Of a stretch of DNA of 64,000 bases, positions 46,264 through 57,600 are shown piece by piece (the first letter of the stretch is position 1; every line of letters starts with the position of its first letter). The notes beneath the pieces are model-generated. The model was not told where the DNA came from. It saw only the letters and a list, made by a program, of their open reading frames with translations, and searched no databases. The DNA is from Mucilaginibacter sp. (GTDB lineage: Bacteria > Bacteroidota > Bacteroidia > Sphingobacteriales > Sphingobacteriaceae), in NCBI RefSeq assembly GCF_025359345.1, contig NZ_JANYGQ010000038.1, positions 186,001 to 250,000 of the forward strand, given 5' to 3'. The translations under genes and the position numbers were made by a program.

Positions 46264-46706
46264 AAGTGGTAAAAAAGTATTCCCTTTTGCTAATAATTCA
46301 TGCTTTAACGGCAATAAAAGGGTAAAAAATGATTATATTTTTTGATCTATATTAAACATTAATCAATTGATTATCAATTAATTAATGTTTAAATTTTTTA
46401 TATAAAATTATAAAATCGTTAAAATCCTCCCTCTTGACGCGCTGCAACGGCGATTGCTCTATTTTTACCAATCCACAATCGCTAATATTGTAATACGAAA
46501 GTTACAGCTTTTGTGAAGACCAATTTAACCAAGCTTACCGAATTTTTTCGAGGATTGTCATTTTAGGCTAATTGTTTTTTGTTTAGATAAAATATTCTGA
46601 ATTTAATTAACCTGTGCGAAATTTCAGGCAGTGGATGCATCTTTAATAGAACCTTAAAAACCAATGAATATAAAACCAATTTCAAACAATTTAAACAACT
46701 TAAACT
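46264..46706. other. Intergenic region (443 bp) upstream of the second susC
   Basis: Very AT-rich gene-free stretch. It holds a 37-bp near-perfect palindrome (46354-46390), listed separately, and must contain the susC promoter. I saw no unambiguous -33/-7 pair and no copy of the TGCAATCGATTGCA palindrome found upstream of the first susC. Confidence 0.5.
46354..46390. promoter_or_regulatory. 37-bp near-perfect palindrome between the regulator and susC
   Basis: Arms 46354-46371 (AAACATTAATCAATTGAT) and 46373-46390 are complementary at 17 of 18 positions around a central T. It contains the smaller perfect dyad AATCAATTGATT (46361-46372). It lies 91 bases after the regulator stop and about 317 bases before susC. 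The stem is AT-only apart from few positions and is followed by a T-rich run, so terminator and operator roles are both possible. Confidence 0.45.
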
Positions 46707-49682
46707 ATGCAATTTAAACGTTTACTCAGTTTAAGCTTCTTTGCAGTTTTTTGCTTTTTTACTCAGTCATTATTGGCTCAGAACAAAGTAATTACAGGTA
46801 AAGTAACTGACAGCAAAGATGGCACCACACTAATTGGCGTTGCCGTAAAAGTAGGACCAACCGGCGGAGGCCTGACCGACACCAACGGCGATTATTCTGT
46901 TTCTGTACCGGCCGGCGTAACTTCCCTGGTATTTAGCTACACAGGTTATTCTCCACAAACCGTTGCAATTAATGGCAGATCTGTAATCAATGTAAAATTA
47001 AGTGCCGACACCAGGACATTAAACGAAGTGGTAGTGGTAGGTTACGGTACCCAAAGAGTTAAGGATGCGACAGGCTCTGTTGCCTCGTTGGGCTCAAGAG
47101 ACTTTAACAAGGGGCTGATAGCTACGCCAGACCAGTTACTGGCAGGCCGTATAGCAGGTGTTACAGTAACGCCTTCGAGCGGCGAACCAGGTAGCGGTGC
47201 GTCAATAAATATACGGGGAACCGGCTCAATCAGGGCTGGTAACGATCCGCTGTATGTAATTGACGGTGTTCCGATTTCAAACGACTCTTATTCAGGTTCC
47301 AGCCCTACAATGGTTGCCGGGTCATCTTCGCCAAGGAATCCATTGGAGTTTATAAACCCTGCAGATATTGAGAACATCTCCATATTAAAAGATGCATCTG
47401 CTTCGGCAATATATGGTTCACGTGGCGCCAACGGTGTAGTTTTGATAACTACGCGCAAAGGAAGAAAAGGCCAGGGAATTCAATTCTCTGAAAATACCAC
47501 TTTTGCTTCAACAGCAAGCCGCTATAAACTGTTGGACGGCCCTACCTTTTTAAAAGCAGTTGCCGCTACGGGCGCCAATGCTGATGCGATAAACAAGGGC
47601 GCTAACGTAAACTACCAGGACCAGATATTCCGCAGTTCGGTTTCACAAAACGCGACTTTAGGATTTGGCGGAGCCAAGGATAAATTTACCTATCGCGCCT
47701 CTTTTAGTTATGATGACCAGCAGGGTGTAGTTAAAACTTCGGGATTAAAACGTTTAACAGGCCGCATCAATGCATCGCAATATTTGTTTAAAGATGTTGT
47801 AAAACTCGACTTGAATTATTTGCAGTCGAATGTTAAAGACCAGTTTGCGCCTATTACCAATAATGCGGGTTTTACCGGAAGTTTAATTGGTGCAACCCTT
47901 GGCTTAAACCCAACTTACCCGATTAAAAATGCCGATGGTACTTATTTTTTCGATGGAACCGCTCTCAACCCCGTTGCGATGCTTAACCTGACAGACGACC
48001 GCGACAATGTTAACCGGAGCCTGGCGAATATAGCTGCAACGATAAAGATAACTAAAGATTTGAGTTACCGTGGTACTTTTGGTAATGATTATGCTTTATC
48101 AAAAAGGACTACCTTTTACGACCCGCTTATCCCTGGTTACACCAGCGGTGGTAACATAAGAGGCCAAAGCACGCCATCTATTTCGGGTATCGGGCAAGCT
48201 TCTTTACAGCAGGTTAAACTTACAAACCAAATTGTCGAACATACGCTAACCTATGATAAAAAATGGTCCGACAATAGTCAATTAACCGTTTTGGGTGGGT
48301 ACTCGTACCAGGTATTTAAGAATTTTGGTTTTAATGACGTAAGGTTTCAGACTTCAACACCTAATGTGCTTGTAAAAAACCTTAACGATTTTAAAACCCG
48401 CTTCCCTATTTTTGGCGACTCCACAAAATCTGAGTTGCAATCATACTATGGCAGGATATTTTATTCATACAAAGACAAATATTTGGTTACAGCAACAGTA
48501 CGTACAGACGGTTCATCCAAGTTTGGTGTAAATCATAAATACGCAACCTTCCCGGCATTAGCTGTTAAATGGAAGATAATGAATGAAGACTTTGCGCCAA
48601 AAGGAATATTTGATGATTTAGGCTTACGGTTAAACTATGGTAAAACCGGTAACCAGGAGTTCCCGGCATACCAGTCGCTTTCCGTATTCCAGTCTCAACT
48701 TGGAGGTGGTAGCAACCAACTTTATGCTCCCAACCCCGATTTGAAATGGGAAACTACCACCCAATACGGAGCTGGTATTGATTTCGCGATTTTAAAGGGA
48801 AGAGTGACAGGAACGGTTGACTATTTTAATAAGAGCACGAAAGACCTGTTGTTCCTGAACGTATTTGCCCAACCGGCACCGGCACCAAGCCAATGGATTA
48901 ACTTACCGGGAAATGTTATTAATAAAGGTTTAGAGTTCGGTTTAAATATATCGGCTGTGCAAGGCCCCAAATTTAACTGGGACATTAATTATAATATGAC
49001 CTTTCTTAAAAATACCGTAGAGAATTTTGCCAGTCGTGTTGTAATTACCGGTGCAATAAGCGGCCAGGGTTTATCGGGCGCATATTCACAGGTAATACAA
49101 AACGGTTATCCGCTGTTTACCTTTAAGGTATCGCAATATGATGGCCTCGACGAGCAAGGTTTTGCAAAATATCCAAATGGTATTGATGGCCAGACTTTAC
49201 AAGGCAGTGCGCTACCTAAATTTACGGCTAGCTTAACAAATAATTTCAGCTACGGGCCATGGAGCTTAAGCGTGTTTGTAAATGCTGTAACAGGCTTTTA
49301 TGTATACGACAATACTGCTAATGCATATTTCTACAGGGGCAGTTTGCTTACAGGCCACAACGTGACTTCTGATGTTGCCTTTACTAACGAAAACGTACTT
49401 AACTCCGGACAGGTTTCGACCCGCTGGCTTGAAAAAGGCGATTTCGTACGTATTTCAAACGCAACGCTTGGTTATACAGTGGCTTTGAAAAATGGTAAAG
49501 CAATCAAATCGCTGCGATTTGTGTTAAGTGGTCAGAATTTGGCCCTCTTTACAGCGTATAAAGGACTTGACCCGGAAATTAACGTTAACAAAGATATAAA
49601 CAGTGTTCCATCGAGAGGGATAGATTACACAGGCTATCCGAAAGCAAGGACAATTACATTTGGGATAAACGCTGGATTTTAA
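46707..49682 (+). CDS. susC: SusC/RagA-family TonB-dependent outer-membrane transporter (second copy)
   Basis: 991 residues with signal peptide ending SLLAQ. It has a carboxypeptidase-regulatory-like domain (about 27-105, ITGKVTDSKDGTTLIGVAV), the LNEVVVVGYGTQRVK motif, a plug domain (about 110-230; INIRGTGSIRAGNDPLYVIDG, SASAIYGSRGANGVVLITT) and a barrel ending in TFGINAGF. No STN domain is present. It differs substantially from the SusC at 31111 in length and loops, so the two probably import different ligands. SusD follows 10 bases downstream; the DUF6377-type regulator precedes it. Confidence 0.95.
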   Translation: MQFKRLLSLSFFAVFCFFTQSLLAQNKVITGKVTDSKDGTTLIGVAVKVGPTGGGLTDTNGDYSVSVPAGVTSLVFSYTGYSPQTVAINGRSVINVKLSADTRTLNEVVVVGYGTQRVKDATGSVASLGSRDFNKGLIATPDQLLAGRIAGVTVTPSSGEPGSGASINIRGTGSIRAGNDPLYVIDGVPISNDSYSGSSPTMVAGSSSPRNPLEFINPADIENISILKDASASAIYGSRGANGVVLITTRKGRKGQGIQFSENTTFASTASRYKLLDGPTFLKAVAATGANADAINKGANVNYQDQIFRSSVSQNATLGFGGAKDKFTYRASFSYDDQQGVVKTSGLKRLTGRINASQYLFKDVVKLDLNYLQSNVKDQFAPITNNAGFTGSLIGATLGLNPTYPIKNADGTYFFDGTALNPVAMLNLTDDRDNVNRSLANIAATIKITKDLSYRGTFGNDYALSKRTTFYDPLIPGYTSGGNIRGQSTPSISGIGQASLQQVKLTNQIVEHTLTYDKKWSDNSQLTVLGGYSYQVFKNFGFNDVRFQTSTPNVLVKNLNDFKTRFPIFGDSTKSELQSYYGRIFYSYKDKYLVTATVRTDGSSKFGVNHKYATFPALAVKWKIMNEDFAPKGIFDDLGLRLNYGKTGNQEFPAYQSLSVFQSQLGGGSNQLYAPNPDLKWETTTQYGAGIDFAILKGRVTGTVDYFNKSTKDLLFLNVFAQPAPAPSQWINLPGNVINKGLEFGLNISAVQGPKFNWDINYNMTFLKNTVENFASRVVITGAISGQGLSGAYSQVIQNGYPLFTFKVSQYDGLDEQGFAKYPNGIDGQTLQGSALPKFTASLTNNFSYGPWSLSVFVNAVTGFYVYDNTANAYFYRGSLLTGHNVTSDVAFTNENVLNSGQVSTRWLEKGDFVRISNATLGYTVALKNGKAIKSLRFVLSGQNLALFTAYKGLDPEINVNKDINSVPSRGIDYTGYPKARTITFGINAGF

Positions 49683-49692
49683 AAATATAGAT

Positions 49693-51240
49693 ATGAAAAA
49701 ATTAACAGTAAAAATTGGAACGACATGCATGGCTGTGCTTTTAATTACATCCATGAGTTGCACAAAGCTGAACGAAACGGTTTACGGATCGAAAACCGTA
49801 AGGACAGGGAATGGTTCTGTATCTGATCTTGCCGGGGTTTACAACCAGCTGAACGGACAGACAAACCAGGCAAATACGTATGCCTTACAGGAGCATCCAA
49901 CAGATGAAATGATGGGCCCCACCCGCGGGACAGACTGGGGAGATTTTGGAACGTGGCGTAAATTGCACACCCACTCGTGGGACCAGTTTCACCAGCAGAT
50001 CAGCGATACGTGGGACGAATTAAACACAGGTGTTTTTCGCGCCACACAGGTTATTACAGCTTCAGGGGTATCTACCCAGGTGAAAGCCGAAGCCAGCTTT
50101 TTAAGGGCATATTTTATGTTCCAGGTAGTCGATCTTTTTGGCCAGGCGCCATTCAGAGATCCAGCTGGAGCATCGGATGCTAACCCTTCAGTTTTTACCC
50201 GCAGCGCGGCTACCGATTTTATTATTAAGGACCTTGAGTTTGCAGAAGCCAATCTTACCACACCAGCTGACATTGGCCATGCCGGCAAAGCTGCTGCCGA
50301 TGCGCTTTTAGCTAAGGTTTACCTGAACAAAGCAGTTTACACAGCATCAGCGGTTGGCGGGCCATTTACATTTACGCCTGCCGATATGAGCAAAGTAATT
50401 GAATATTCAAATAAAGTTATCAGCAGCGGCGACTATCAGCTAACCGCACCCGGTAAATATTTCACAAATTTTTCGTGGGATAACACAACTTTGAGTCATG
50501 AAATAATATTTGGCCGCGTTAATACAGCAACAAACGCGCCTGCTAATGCTCACAACAGGTGGAGAATGACAATGCACTATAACCAAAGCCCAAGTAGTTG
50601 GAACGGGTTTACAACGCTGTCGGATTTTTATGGCAGTTTTGAACCAACTGATGAACGCCTTGGTGGAAATTATCCGGGTATGACTGATTTGAACGGATTG
50701 AAAACAGGATTTCTTATAGGCCAGCAATATGGACCTGGAAATGTAGCGCTTAAACAGCGGGGTGGGCAGCCACTGATTTTTACTCCTAAAGTTGATTTGA
50801 ACTATTCAACTGAAGCACAGGGTATCAGGGTTATTAAATACCTACCGCACCCTGCCGCTGATGGATCAGTAAACGATGATAATGCTACAAATGCCTATGT
50901 GTTGCTTCGCTACAGCGATGTGTTGTTAATGAAAGCAGAAGCTATTATGAGAGGTGGCACCGATCCATTGGGTAAAACACCATTAGCAATTGTAAACGAT
51001 TTAAGGACAGACCGTGGAGCTTCAGCTTTAACCGCTGTTGACGCCACAGCCATGCTTGCCGAAAGAGGCCGGGAGCTTTATTGGGAAGGCTGGAGAAGAA
51101 ATGACCAAATCAGGTTTGGTAAATTCAATGATCCTGTTGACCAGCGGCCTACAAAAAGCGCTGCGTTCAGGACGGTTTACCCTATCCCGCAACGCGCTGT
51201 GGATTCAAACCCTAACCTGAAGCAAAATACTGGTTATTAA
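49693..51240 (+). CDS. susD: SusD/RagB-family outer-membrane lipoprotein (second copy)
   Basis: 515 residues. The lipoprotein signal MKKLTVKIGTTCMAVLLITS ends at SMSC-T. SusD landmarks are AEASFLRAYFMFQVVDLFG, LLRYSDVLLMKAEAIMRGG, RGRELYWEGWRRNDQIRFG and the C-terminal YPIPQRAVDSNPNLKQNTGY. It lies 10 bases after SusC and should form the lid of that transporter. A terminator-like hairpin (51269-51302) follows before the next FG-GAP gene, repeating the arrangement of the first susCD series. Confidence 0.93.
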   Translation: MKKLTVKIGTTCMAVLLITSMSCTKLNETVYGSKTVRTGNGSVSDLAGVYNQLNGQTNQANTYALQEHPTDEMMGPTRGTDWGDFGTWRKLHTHSWDQFHQQISDTWDELNTGVFRATQVITASGVSTQVKAEASFLRAYFMFQVVDLFGQAPFRDPAGASDANPSVFTRSAATDFIIKDLEFAEANLTTPADIGHAGKAAADALLAKVYLNKAVYTASAVGGPFTFTPADMSKVIEYSNKVISSGDYQLTAPGKYFTNFSWDNTTLSHEIIFGRVNTATNAPANAHNRWRMTMHYNQSPSSWNGFTTLSDFYGSFEPTDERLGGNYPGMTDLNGLKTGFLIGQQYGPGNVALKQRGGQPLIFTPKVDLNYSTEAQGIRVIKYLPHPAADGSVNDDNATNAYVLLRYSDVLLMKAEAIMRGGTDPLGKTPLAIVNDLRTDRGASALTAVDATAMLAERGRELYWEGWRRNDQIRFGKFNDPVDQRPTKSAAFRTVYPIPQRAVDSNPNLKQNTGY

Positions 51241-51268
51241 TATATTGAGAAAAGTTGATTGAAGAGAG

Positions 51269-51302
51269 CGTAGCGAAATTTATTTCGCTACGTTTGTTTT
51301 TT
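51269..51302 (+). terminator. Terminator-like hairpin between susD and the FG-GAP gene (second series)
   Basis: CGTAGCGAAAT (51269-51279) and ATTTCGCTACG (51282-51292) form a perfect 11-bp stem with a TT loop, followed by TTTGTTTTTT. The next gene starts only 11 bases later at 51313, so full termination would require a separate promoter inside the hairpin region; partial read-through is more likely. Confidence 0.8.
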
Positions 51303-51312
51303 CCCCCCGGTT

Positions 51313-54300
51313 ATGCCAAATAAAAATTTGCCGTTTTTTATTATTCTTTTTGCTGCCTTACTTTCATGCCATACTAATAAAAAGCCAACCTTATTCACTT
51401 TGCAAAACAATGCTGATATTGGCATAAACTTTATCAATGAGCTTAACGACCAGGGGCGTACGAACGTTTTTGTATTTAGAAACTACTATAACGGCGGCGG
51501 CGTTGCTATTGGCGATTTAAATAACGATGGGTTGAACGATGTGTTTATGACATCGAACCTGGGCAGTAACAAACTTTATATCAACAAAGGCAACTGGAAG
51601 TTTGATGACGTTACCGAAAAGGCTGGTGTAAAAGGCACAAAATACTGGAGTACAGGCGCAACCATGGTTGATATAAATGGCGACGGCTGGCTCGATATTT
51701 ACGTTTGCCACAGCGGCAACGGTCCCGACAAATCGCGCGGTAACGAATTGTTTATCAACCAGCACGATGGCACGTTTAAAGAAGAAGCTGAAAAATATGG
51801 CCTGGCCGACTATGGACTATCGACCCAGGCCATATTTTTTGACTATGACAACGACGGCGACCTGGATTGTTTTGTACTCAACAATTCATTCAGGCCTATT
51901 GCTACGTTTGATTTTACAAAAAACCTGAGAACGGTAATTGACAAATTAGGAGGCGCACGCCTTTACCGGAATGACAATGGCCATTTTACAAATGTTACTA
52001 AAGAAGCAGGCATATACTCAAGCGATATAGGTTTTGGCCTTGGTGTGTCGGTGGTTGATATTAACCAGGATGGCTACCCGGATATTTATGTTTCGAACGA
52101 TTTCTTTGAACGTGATTACTTATATATCAACCAAAAGAACGGGACATTTAAGGAAGAGATACAGGACGAAGCAGGGCACCTTAGCCTGGCCTCGATGGGG
52201 TCGGACATAGCCGATATCAACAACGATGGCCAGTATGACATCTTCACAACCGAAATGCTGCCCGAAGGCGATAAACGGCTTAAAAAGATGACGGCCTTCG
52301 AATCGTACGACGAACAAAAATTGAAACAGCGCGACGGCTACTTTAACCAGTACACCCAGAATTGCCTGCAGCTTAATAATGGGGACAACACTTTTTCGGA
52401 AATTGCCTTTCACAGTGGCATAGCAGCTACCGACTGGAGCTGGGGCGCATTGATGTTTGATATGAATAATGATGGATGGAAAGATATTTTTGTATGCAAC
52501 GGCATTTACAAGGACCTAACTGACCAGGATTATATCGAGTTCCTGTCGAACAAAGACAATATGAATAAGGTTAGGGATAAAAAGAAGTTTGACTTTGCGG
52601 ATTTTACCAAAAGGATGACATCGACGCCCTTGTCAAACTATGCGTTTTTAAATAACCAGGACCTCACATTTTCAAACAAAGCTGAGGATTTTGGCCTGGC
52701 CACGCCATCGTTCAGTAATGGAGCGGCGTACGCAGATTTGGACAATGACGGCGACAATGACCTCGTGATTAATAACGTAAATATACCGTCGTTTATCTAC
52801 AAAAACAATTCAAATGCGACATTGCATCACTTTATTCAAATAAAACTACAGGGCGAAGGCTTAAACCGGTTTGGAATTGGCAGCACCATTAAAGTATTTA
52901 ATAAAAACACCTCACAAATATATTATAACCAGCCAACGCGGGGTTTCCAAAGTTGCACATCGCCGAATTTAATTACAATTGGTTTGGGCAATAACACAAC
53001 GGTCGATTCGGTGCAGGTGATTTGGCCCGGTGGCAAATATGAGGTGGTAAAAGGCCTTAAAGTAAACAAAGCCTACACGTTTAAAATCGCAAGCGCTTTA
53101 TTGAAGTACAACTTTGAGAAAAAGCCCGTAAAGTCTATTTTCAAAGAAACTGCAAAAAGCCTGTTCGACAGCATACCGCGGCACGTTGAAGATGACTTTG
53201 TTGATTTTGACAACGAAAAACTGATGCTTCAAAAGCTGTCTGTCGAGAACCCTTATATGGCATCGGGCGATATAAACAACGACGGTTTAAAAGACTTCTA
53301 TTTTGGCGGCTCAAAAGGAAATCATGCCTCAATTTACATCCAGCAAAAAAACGGGCACTTTAAGCAATATGTGCCTGAAGATTTTGAAAAGGCAAATTAC
53401 CTTGAAAATGCAGGCGCCGTATTTGGCGACTTTGATAACGACGGCGATGAGGATTTAATTGTTGCTGTTGGTGGTAATGCCGACGAAGCGGGCACGCCTA
53501 TTTACTTCCCGAGGTTTTATGAAAACGACGGCAAGGGTCATTTAAAATGGGACCAGTCCAGAACTATCCATGCTGCGGTGAATGCATCAGTAATTGCTGC
53601 TTGTGATTATGATAAAGATGGCAGCCTGGATCTGTTCATTGGTGGTCGGAGCGTGCCTGGATTGTATGGATCGTTTCCCAAATCGTATGTGTTTCACAAT
53701 GATGGGAAAGGACATTTTACCGATGTATCCACAAAGGTATTCGGAAATGATACCAGGCTGGGAATGGTGACAGCTGCCAAATGGATTGATTTGAACAATG
53801 ATGGCTTTGCCGATTTGGTAGTTACTGGTAATTGGATGGGTATAAAAATATTCATGAATAACAACGGTAAGTTTACGGAAGACAAACAATTAGACAATTA
53901 CAAAGGCTGGTGGAGCAGCCTGGAAGTAGCGGATGTTGACGGTGACGGAAAACCTGATATTATTGCAGGCAACTTAGGGACAAACAGTAAATTCAGGGCC
54001 TCGTTTACCGAACCGATGAAAATTTATATAAAAGATTTTGATAATAACGGCACTAAGGAATGTGTTACATCGATGTATAAGTCGGACCACGTGGAGTACA
54101 CGTTTAACATGAAACAGGATTTGGTTGGGCAAATGCCCCTGTTTAAAAAACGCTTCCTTAACTACATTGATTATGCGGGCAAACCCTTTACGGAAGTGTT
54201 TACACCTGATATGCTCGACAGTTGTGAAGTGCATCAAATGACATACCTTCAATCGGCAGTTTTTTTTAATAACGGAAAAGGTAAATTTGTATGTAAGCCG

Positions 54301-54615
54301 TTACCGGCGAGGGCCCAGTTGGCGCCGATAAACACCATCCAGGCAGATGACATTGACCACACGGGCAAAAATACTTTGCTAATGGCAGGTAACTTTTTCG
54401 ATTTTAAACCCGAGATTGGAAGGCTTGATGCAGGGTATGGGTTAATGTATAAATATGTCAACAATCAATTTGTGTATGCCGACCCATTGCAAAGCGGGAT
54501 CATGATAAAAGGGCAGGTTAGGTCGTCGTTAGTTATAAAAAATAGCGCAGGCGCCAAAACGTATCTTTTTGGGTTAAACGATGATAAGCTTAAGGCTTTT
54601 CAGCTTAACAAATAG
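51313..54615 (+). CDS. FG-GAP/VCBS-repeat lipoprotein with internal ASPIC/UnbV domain (first of a tandem pair)
   Basis: 1100-residue lipoprotein (hydrophobic leader ending LLSC, acceptor Cys19). The N-terminal repeat block is at about 45-480 (VAIGDLNNDGLNDVFMTSN, MVDINGDGWLDIYVCHSG, VVDINQDGYPDIYVSNDFF), an ASPIC/UnbV domain at about 515-590 (GIGSTIKVF, IGLGNNTTVDSVQVIWPGG) and a second repeat block at about 640-1000 (MASGDINNDGLKDFYFGG, VFGDFDNDGDEDLIV). The calcium-binding D-x-N-x-D-G-x-x-D pattern recurs throughout. It follows susD closely, and a second protein of nearly the same length and layout (54633) follows 17 bases later. A surface-exposed binding or assembly role is inferred from position. 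Confidence 0.83.
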   Translation: MPNKNLPFFIILFAALLSCHTNKKPTLFTLQNNADIGINFINELNDQGRTNVFVFRNYYNGGGVAIGDLNNDGLNDVFMTSNLGSNKLYINKGNWKFDDVTEKAGVKGTKYWSTGATMVDINGDGWLDIYVCHSGNGPDKSRGNELFINQHDGTFKEEAEKYGLADYGLSTQAIFFDYDNDGDLDCFVLNNSFRPIATFDFTKNLRTVIDKLGGARLYRNDNGHFTNVTKEAGIYSSDIGFGLGVSVVDINQDGYPDIYVSNDFFERDYLYINQKNGTFKEEIQDEAGHLSLASMGSDIADINNDGQYDIFTTEMLPEGDKRLKKMTAFESYDEQKLKQRDGYFNQYTQNCLQLNNGDNTFSEIAFHSGIAATDWSWGALMFDMNNDGWKDIFVCNGIYKDLTDQDYIEFLSNKDNMNKVRDKKKFDFADFTKRMTSTPLSNYAFLNNQDLTFSNKAEDFGLATPSFSNGAAYADLDNDGDNDLVINNVNIPSFIYKNNSNATLHHFIQIKLQGEGLNRFGIGSTIKVFNKNTSQIYYNQPTRGFQSCTSPNLITIGLGNNTTVDSVQVIWPGGKYEVVKGLKVNKAYTFKIASALLKYNFEKKPVKSIFKETAKSLFDSIPRHVEDDFVDFDNEKLMLQKLSVENPYMASGDINNDGLKDFYFGGSKGNHASIYIQQKNGHFKQYVPEDFEKANYLENAGAVFGDFDNDGDEDLIVAVGGNADEAGTPIYFPRFYENDGKGHLKWDQSRTIHAAVNASVIAACDYDKDGSLDLFIGGRSVPGLYGSFPKSYVFHNDGKGHFTDVSTKVFGNDTRLGMVTAAKWIDLNNDGFADLVVTGNWMGIKIFMNNNGKFTEDKQLDNYKGWWSSLEVADVDGDGKPDIIAGNLGTNSKFRASFTEPMKIYIKDFDNNGTKECVTSMYKSDHVEYTFNMKQDLVGQMPLFKKRFLNYIDYAGKPFTEVFTPDMLDSCEVHQMTYLQSAVFFNNGKGKFVCKPLPARAQLAPINTIQADDIDHTGKNTLLMAGNFFDFKPEIGRLDAGYGLMYKYVNNQFVYADPLQSGIMIKGQVRSSLVIKNSAGAKTYLFGLNDDKLKAFQLNK

Positions 54616-54632
54616 CCTGTAACAATAGTAAA

Positions 54633-57600
54633 ATGAAACCAGTTGCACTAATTATAGGTTTAGGTATTGCCTGTGTGTTATCAGCATGCAGCCATAAAAA
54701 ACCCGTTGAAAGCATATTTAAGCTACTGCCGGCAAGCGAAACCCATATCGACTTCGCAAATAAAAATACCCCTACTGATTCAGTTAATATTCTTGATTAT
54801 TTATACTTCTACAACGGCGCCGGTGTAGCATCCGCCGATTTTAACAACGATGGTTTGCCGGACCTGTATTTTGTATCAAACCAGGGCCCAAACAAACTAT
54901 ATCTGAATAAAGGTAAACTTCAGTTTGAAGACATTACCGCAAAAGCCGGAGTGGCCGGCACCGGCGATTGGAAAACCGGCGTTACCGTAGTGGACATAAA
55001 TGGCGACGGACTGAAAGATATTTACGTAACCGTAGTTTCGGGTTATAACGGCTTTAAAGGCAAAAACCAGTTGTATATTAATAACGGCGATTTAACCTTT
55101 ACGGAGAGTGCGGCTAAATATGGGCTAGATTTTGAAGGGTTTTCAACCCAGGCTTCATTTACCGATTATGACAAGGATGGTGATTTGGATATGTTTTTGC
55201 TCACATCGTCGGTTCATAGCAATGACACCTACGGCGATTCTTCGCAACGCTTCAAATACAGCCACAATGCAGGCGACCACCTGTTTAGAAACGATGGCGG
55301 CCATTTTACCGATGTCACTGCGGGTTCGGGAATTTATGCCGCGCCGATAGGTTATGGGCTTGGTGTTAGCGTTGGTGACTTAAACAATGACGGTTGGGAC
55401 GATATTTATGTAAGCAATGATTTTTTTGAGCAGGATTACTACTACATCAACCAACACAATGGGACTTTTAAAGAACAATTAAAAAGCGCCTTTGGCCATA
55501 CCAGCCTTTTCTCAATGGGTAATACCATGAGTGATATCAATAAAGACGGGCAGCTGGATGTGCTGTCGACTGATATGCTGCCCGAAGATATGAAGGCGCT
55601 GAAATCAACCATAAATGATGAGCCTTTGGATATTTATAACCAGGAGGTAAATGCCGGGTTTTATTACCAATATTCAAAAAACTGTTTGCAGCTAAATGTT
55701 GCCAACGGAAAGAAATTTGTCGATATAGCCCTGTATTCGGGCGTTTCGGCTACCGATTGGACATGGTCGCCATTGGCGCAGGATTTTGATATGGACGGAC
55801 GCAAGGACCTGTTTTTTTCGAACGGGATAAAAAAGCGACTGAACGACATGGACTACCTGAAATATCTTGGCGACCCAAATACCATCAGGCAATATAAGTC
55901 GGAGAGAAAATTTGACCGCCAGAAAATCGACATGATGCCGGATGGCGCCGTGCACAACTTTTTATACAAGGGCAGCGATAGCTTGAAGTTTACTGACGTT
56001 TCAGTTACTAACGATATGCAAAAGCCATCTATTTCATCAGGCTCGATTGCGGTTGACCTTGATAATGATGGCGACCTTGAAATTGTGACCAATAACATGG
56101 ATGAGCCTGCGTCGGTATACCAAAACCTTTCCATCGAAAATCATGGTACCGACAAACCTGCTTACCTGAAATTCGTCGTAAAGTATAAAGCAGGCAACAT
56201 TGACGGCGTCGGAACGAAGTTTTTCATGAAATCAACCTCCCAGGTTGACCACCAGGAAATTCAAACCAGCAATGCCTACGAAAGCGGGCAAAGTGCAGAG
56301 CTCACTTTTACATTTTTACCCAACGACAAACCCAGCGAACTGATGGTTGTTTGGCCCGATAACTCGTACCAGGTAATTAGTAACTTCACATTAAGTAAGA
56401 AAATTGTTTTAACATACAACGCGGCAAACACTAAAACAACTGAAAACACTGCGGATTTAATAGCGGGTTTTTTAAACGATAAAAAATTATTTGACTATAC
56501 GATGCCGGCGGTTAAAACCCTGGCGGCCATTAAAACCTTTGAAACCCCCGATTTTAATTACAATTACCTGTTGCCGCATTGTTATTTGCCGCATACCCCG
56601 GCTGTTGCAGTGGCTGACGAAAATGGTGATGGCTACGACGATATTTATGTGGGAGGCGTACCTGGCGAAGAAAAATACCTGCTTTTAGGCAATAAAGACG
56701 GGAGCTTTACCAAAGTACCGGTTGCGGCTTTTAACAGGGGTGATGGCGATGCTGAGGCAAAGTGGGTAGATGTAAACGCGGATGGAAAGCCCGATTTGCT
56801 GGTGCTGAGCTCAAATCATCCGTTTGCCGATGCGGGTAACTTACTACCGCCGCGATTGTATATTAACAAGGGCAATAATCAATTTGAAAACAGGCCGTTG
56901 CCAAAGCTGGCCGGCCGGTACGCAAAACTATTTTTGTATGATTTTAACGGCGACGGATTGCCTGATGTGTTTTTGTCGGGCGCGATATCGTTTAGAAATT
57001 ATACCGCGCCGTCAACATCTGTTATTTTGGTAAATAAGGGCAACGGAAATTTTGAAGCAACAACTGACGGTAAATTTGATCAGTTCACCAAAATCAAATA
57101 TTTAACAAGTATTACTTCAGTAGATATTGACCACAATGGCGAGAATGATATTGTAGTTACAGCCGAGTGGCAGCCTGTGAGTATTTTCCTGAGTAAAAAT
57201 CACCAATTAACCAAGTTTTCATCGACACTATTGGACGGGATGACAGGCTGGTGGCAATCGGCATTAATTACTGATTTGGATAACGACGGGAAACCTGATT
57301 TGATTGCGGGCAATTGGGGGTTAAATAATAAATTCAACGTTTCAGAATCAACGCCTTTATTTGCCTACAACAACGATGTGGACAACGATGGCAGGAATGA
57401 CCTGTTGCTATCCTATAGTTATAAAGGAAACTACTACCCCTTCAGGCCCAAAAACGACCTGGAACAGGAGTTGCCGTACCTGAAAAAAGAATGGCTGAGC
57501 TATCAAAAAATGGCGGATAAAACAACCGGCGAAATATTTAAAGATAAGCTCGACGAAGGAAAAAAGCTAACCGCTAATACTTTTGAGAGTGTATTTATAA

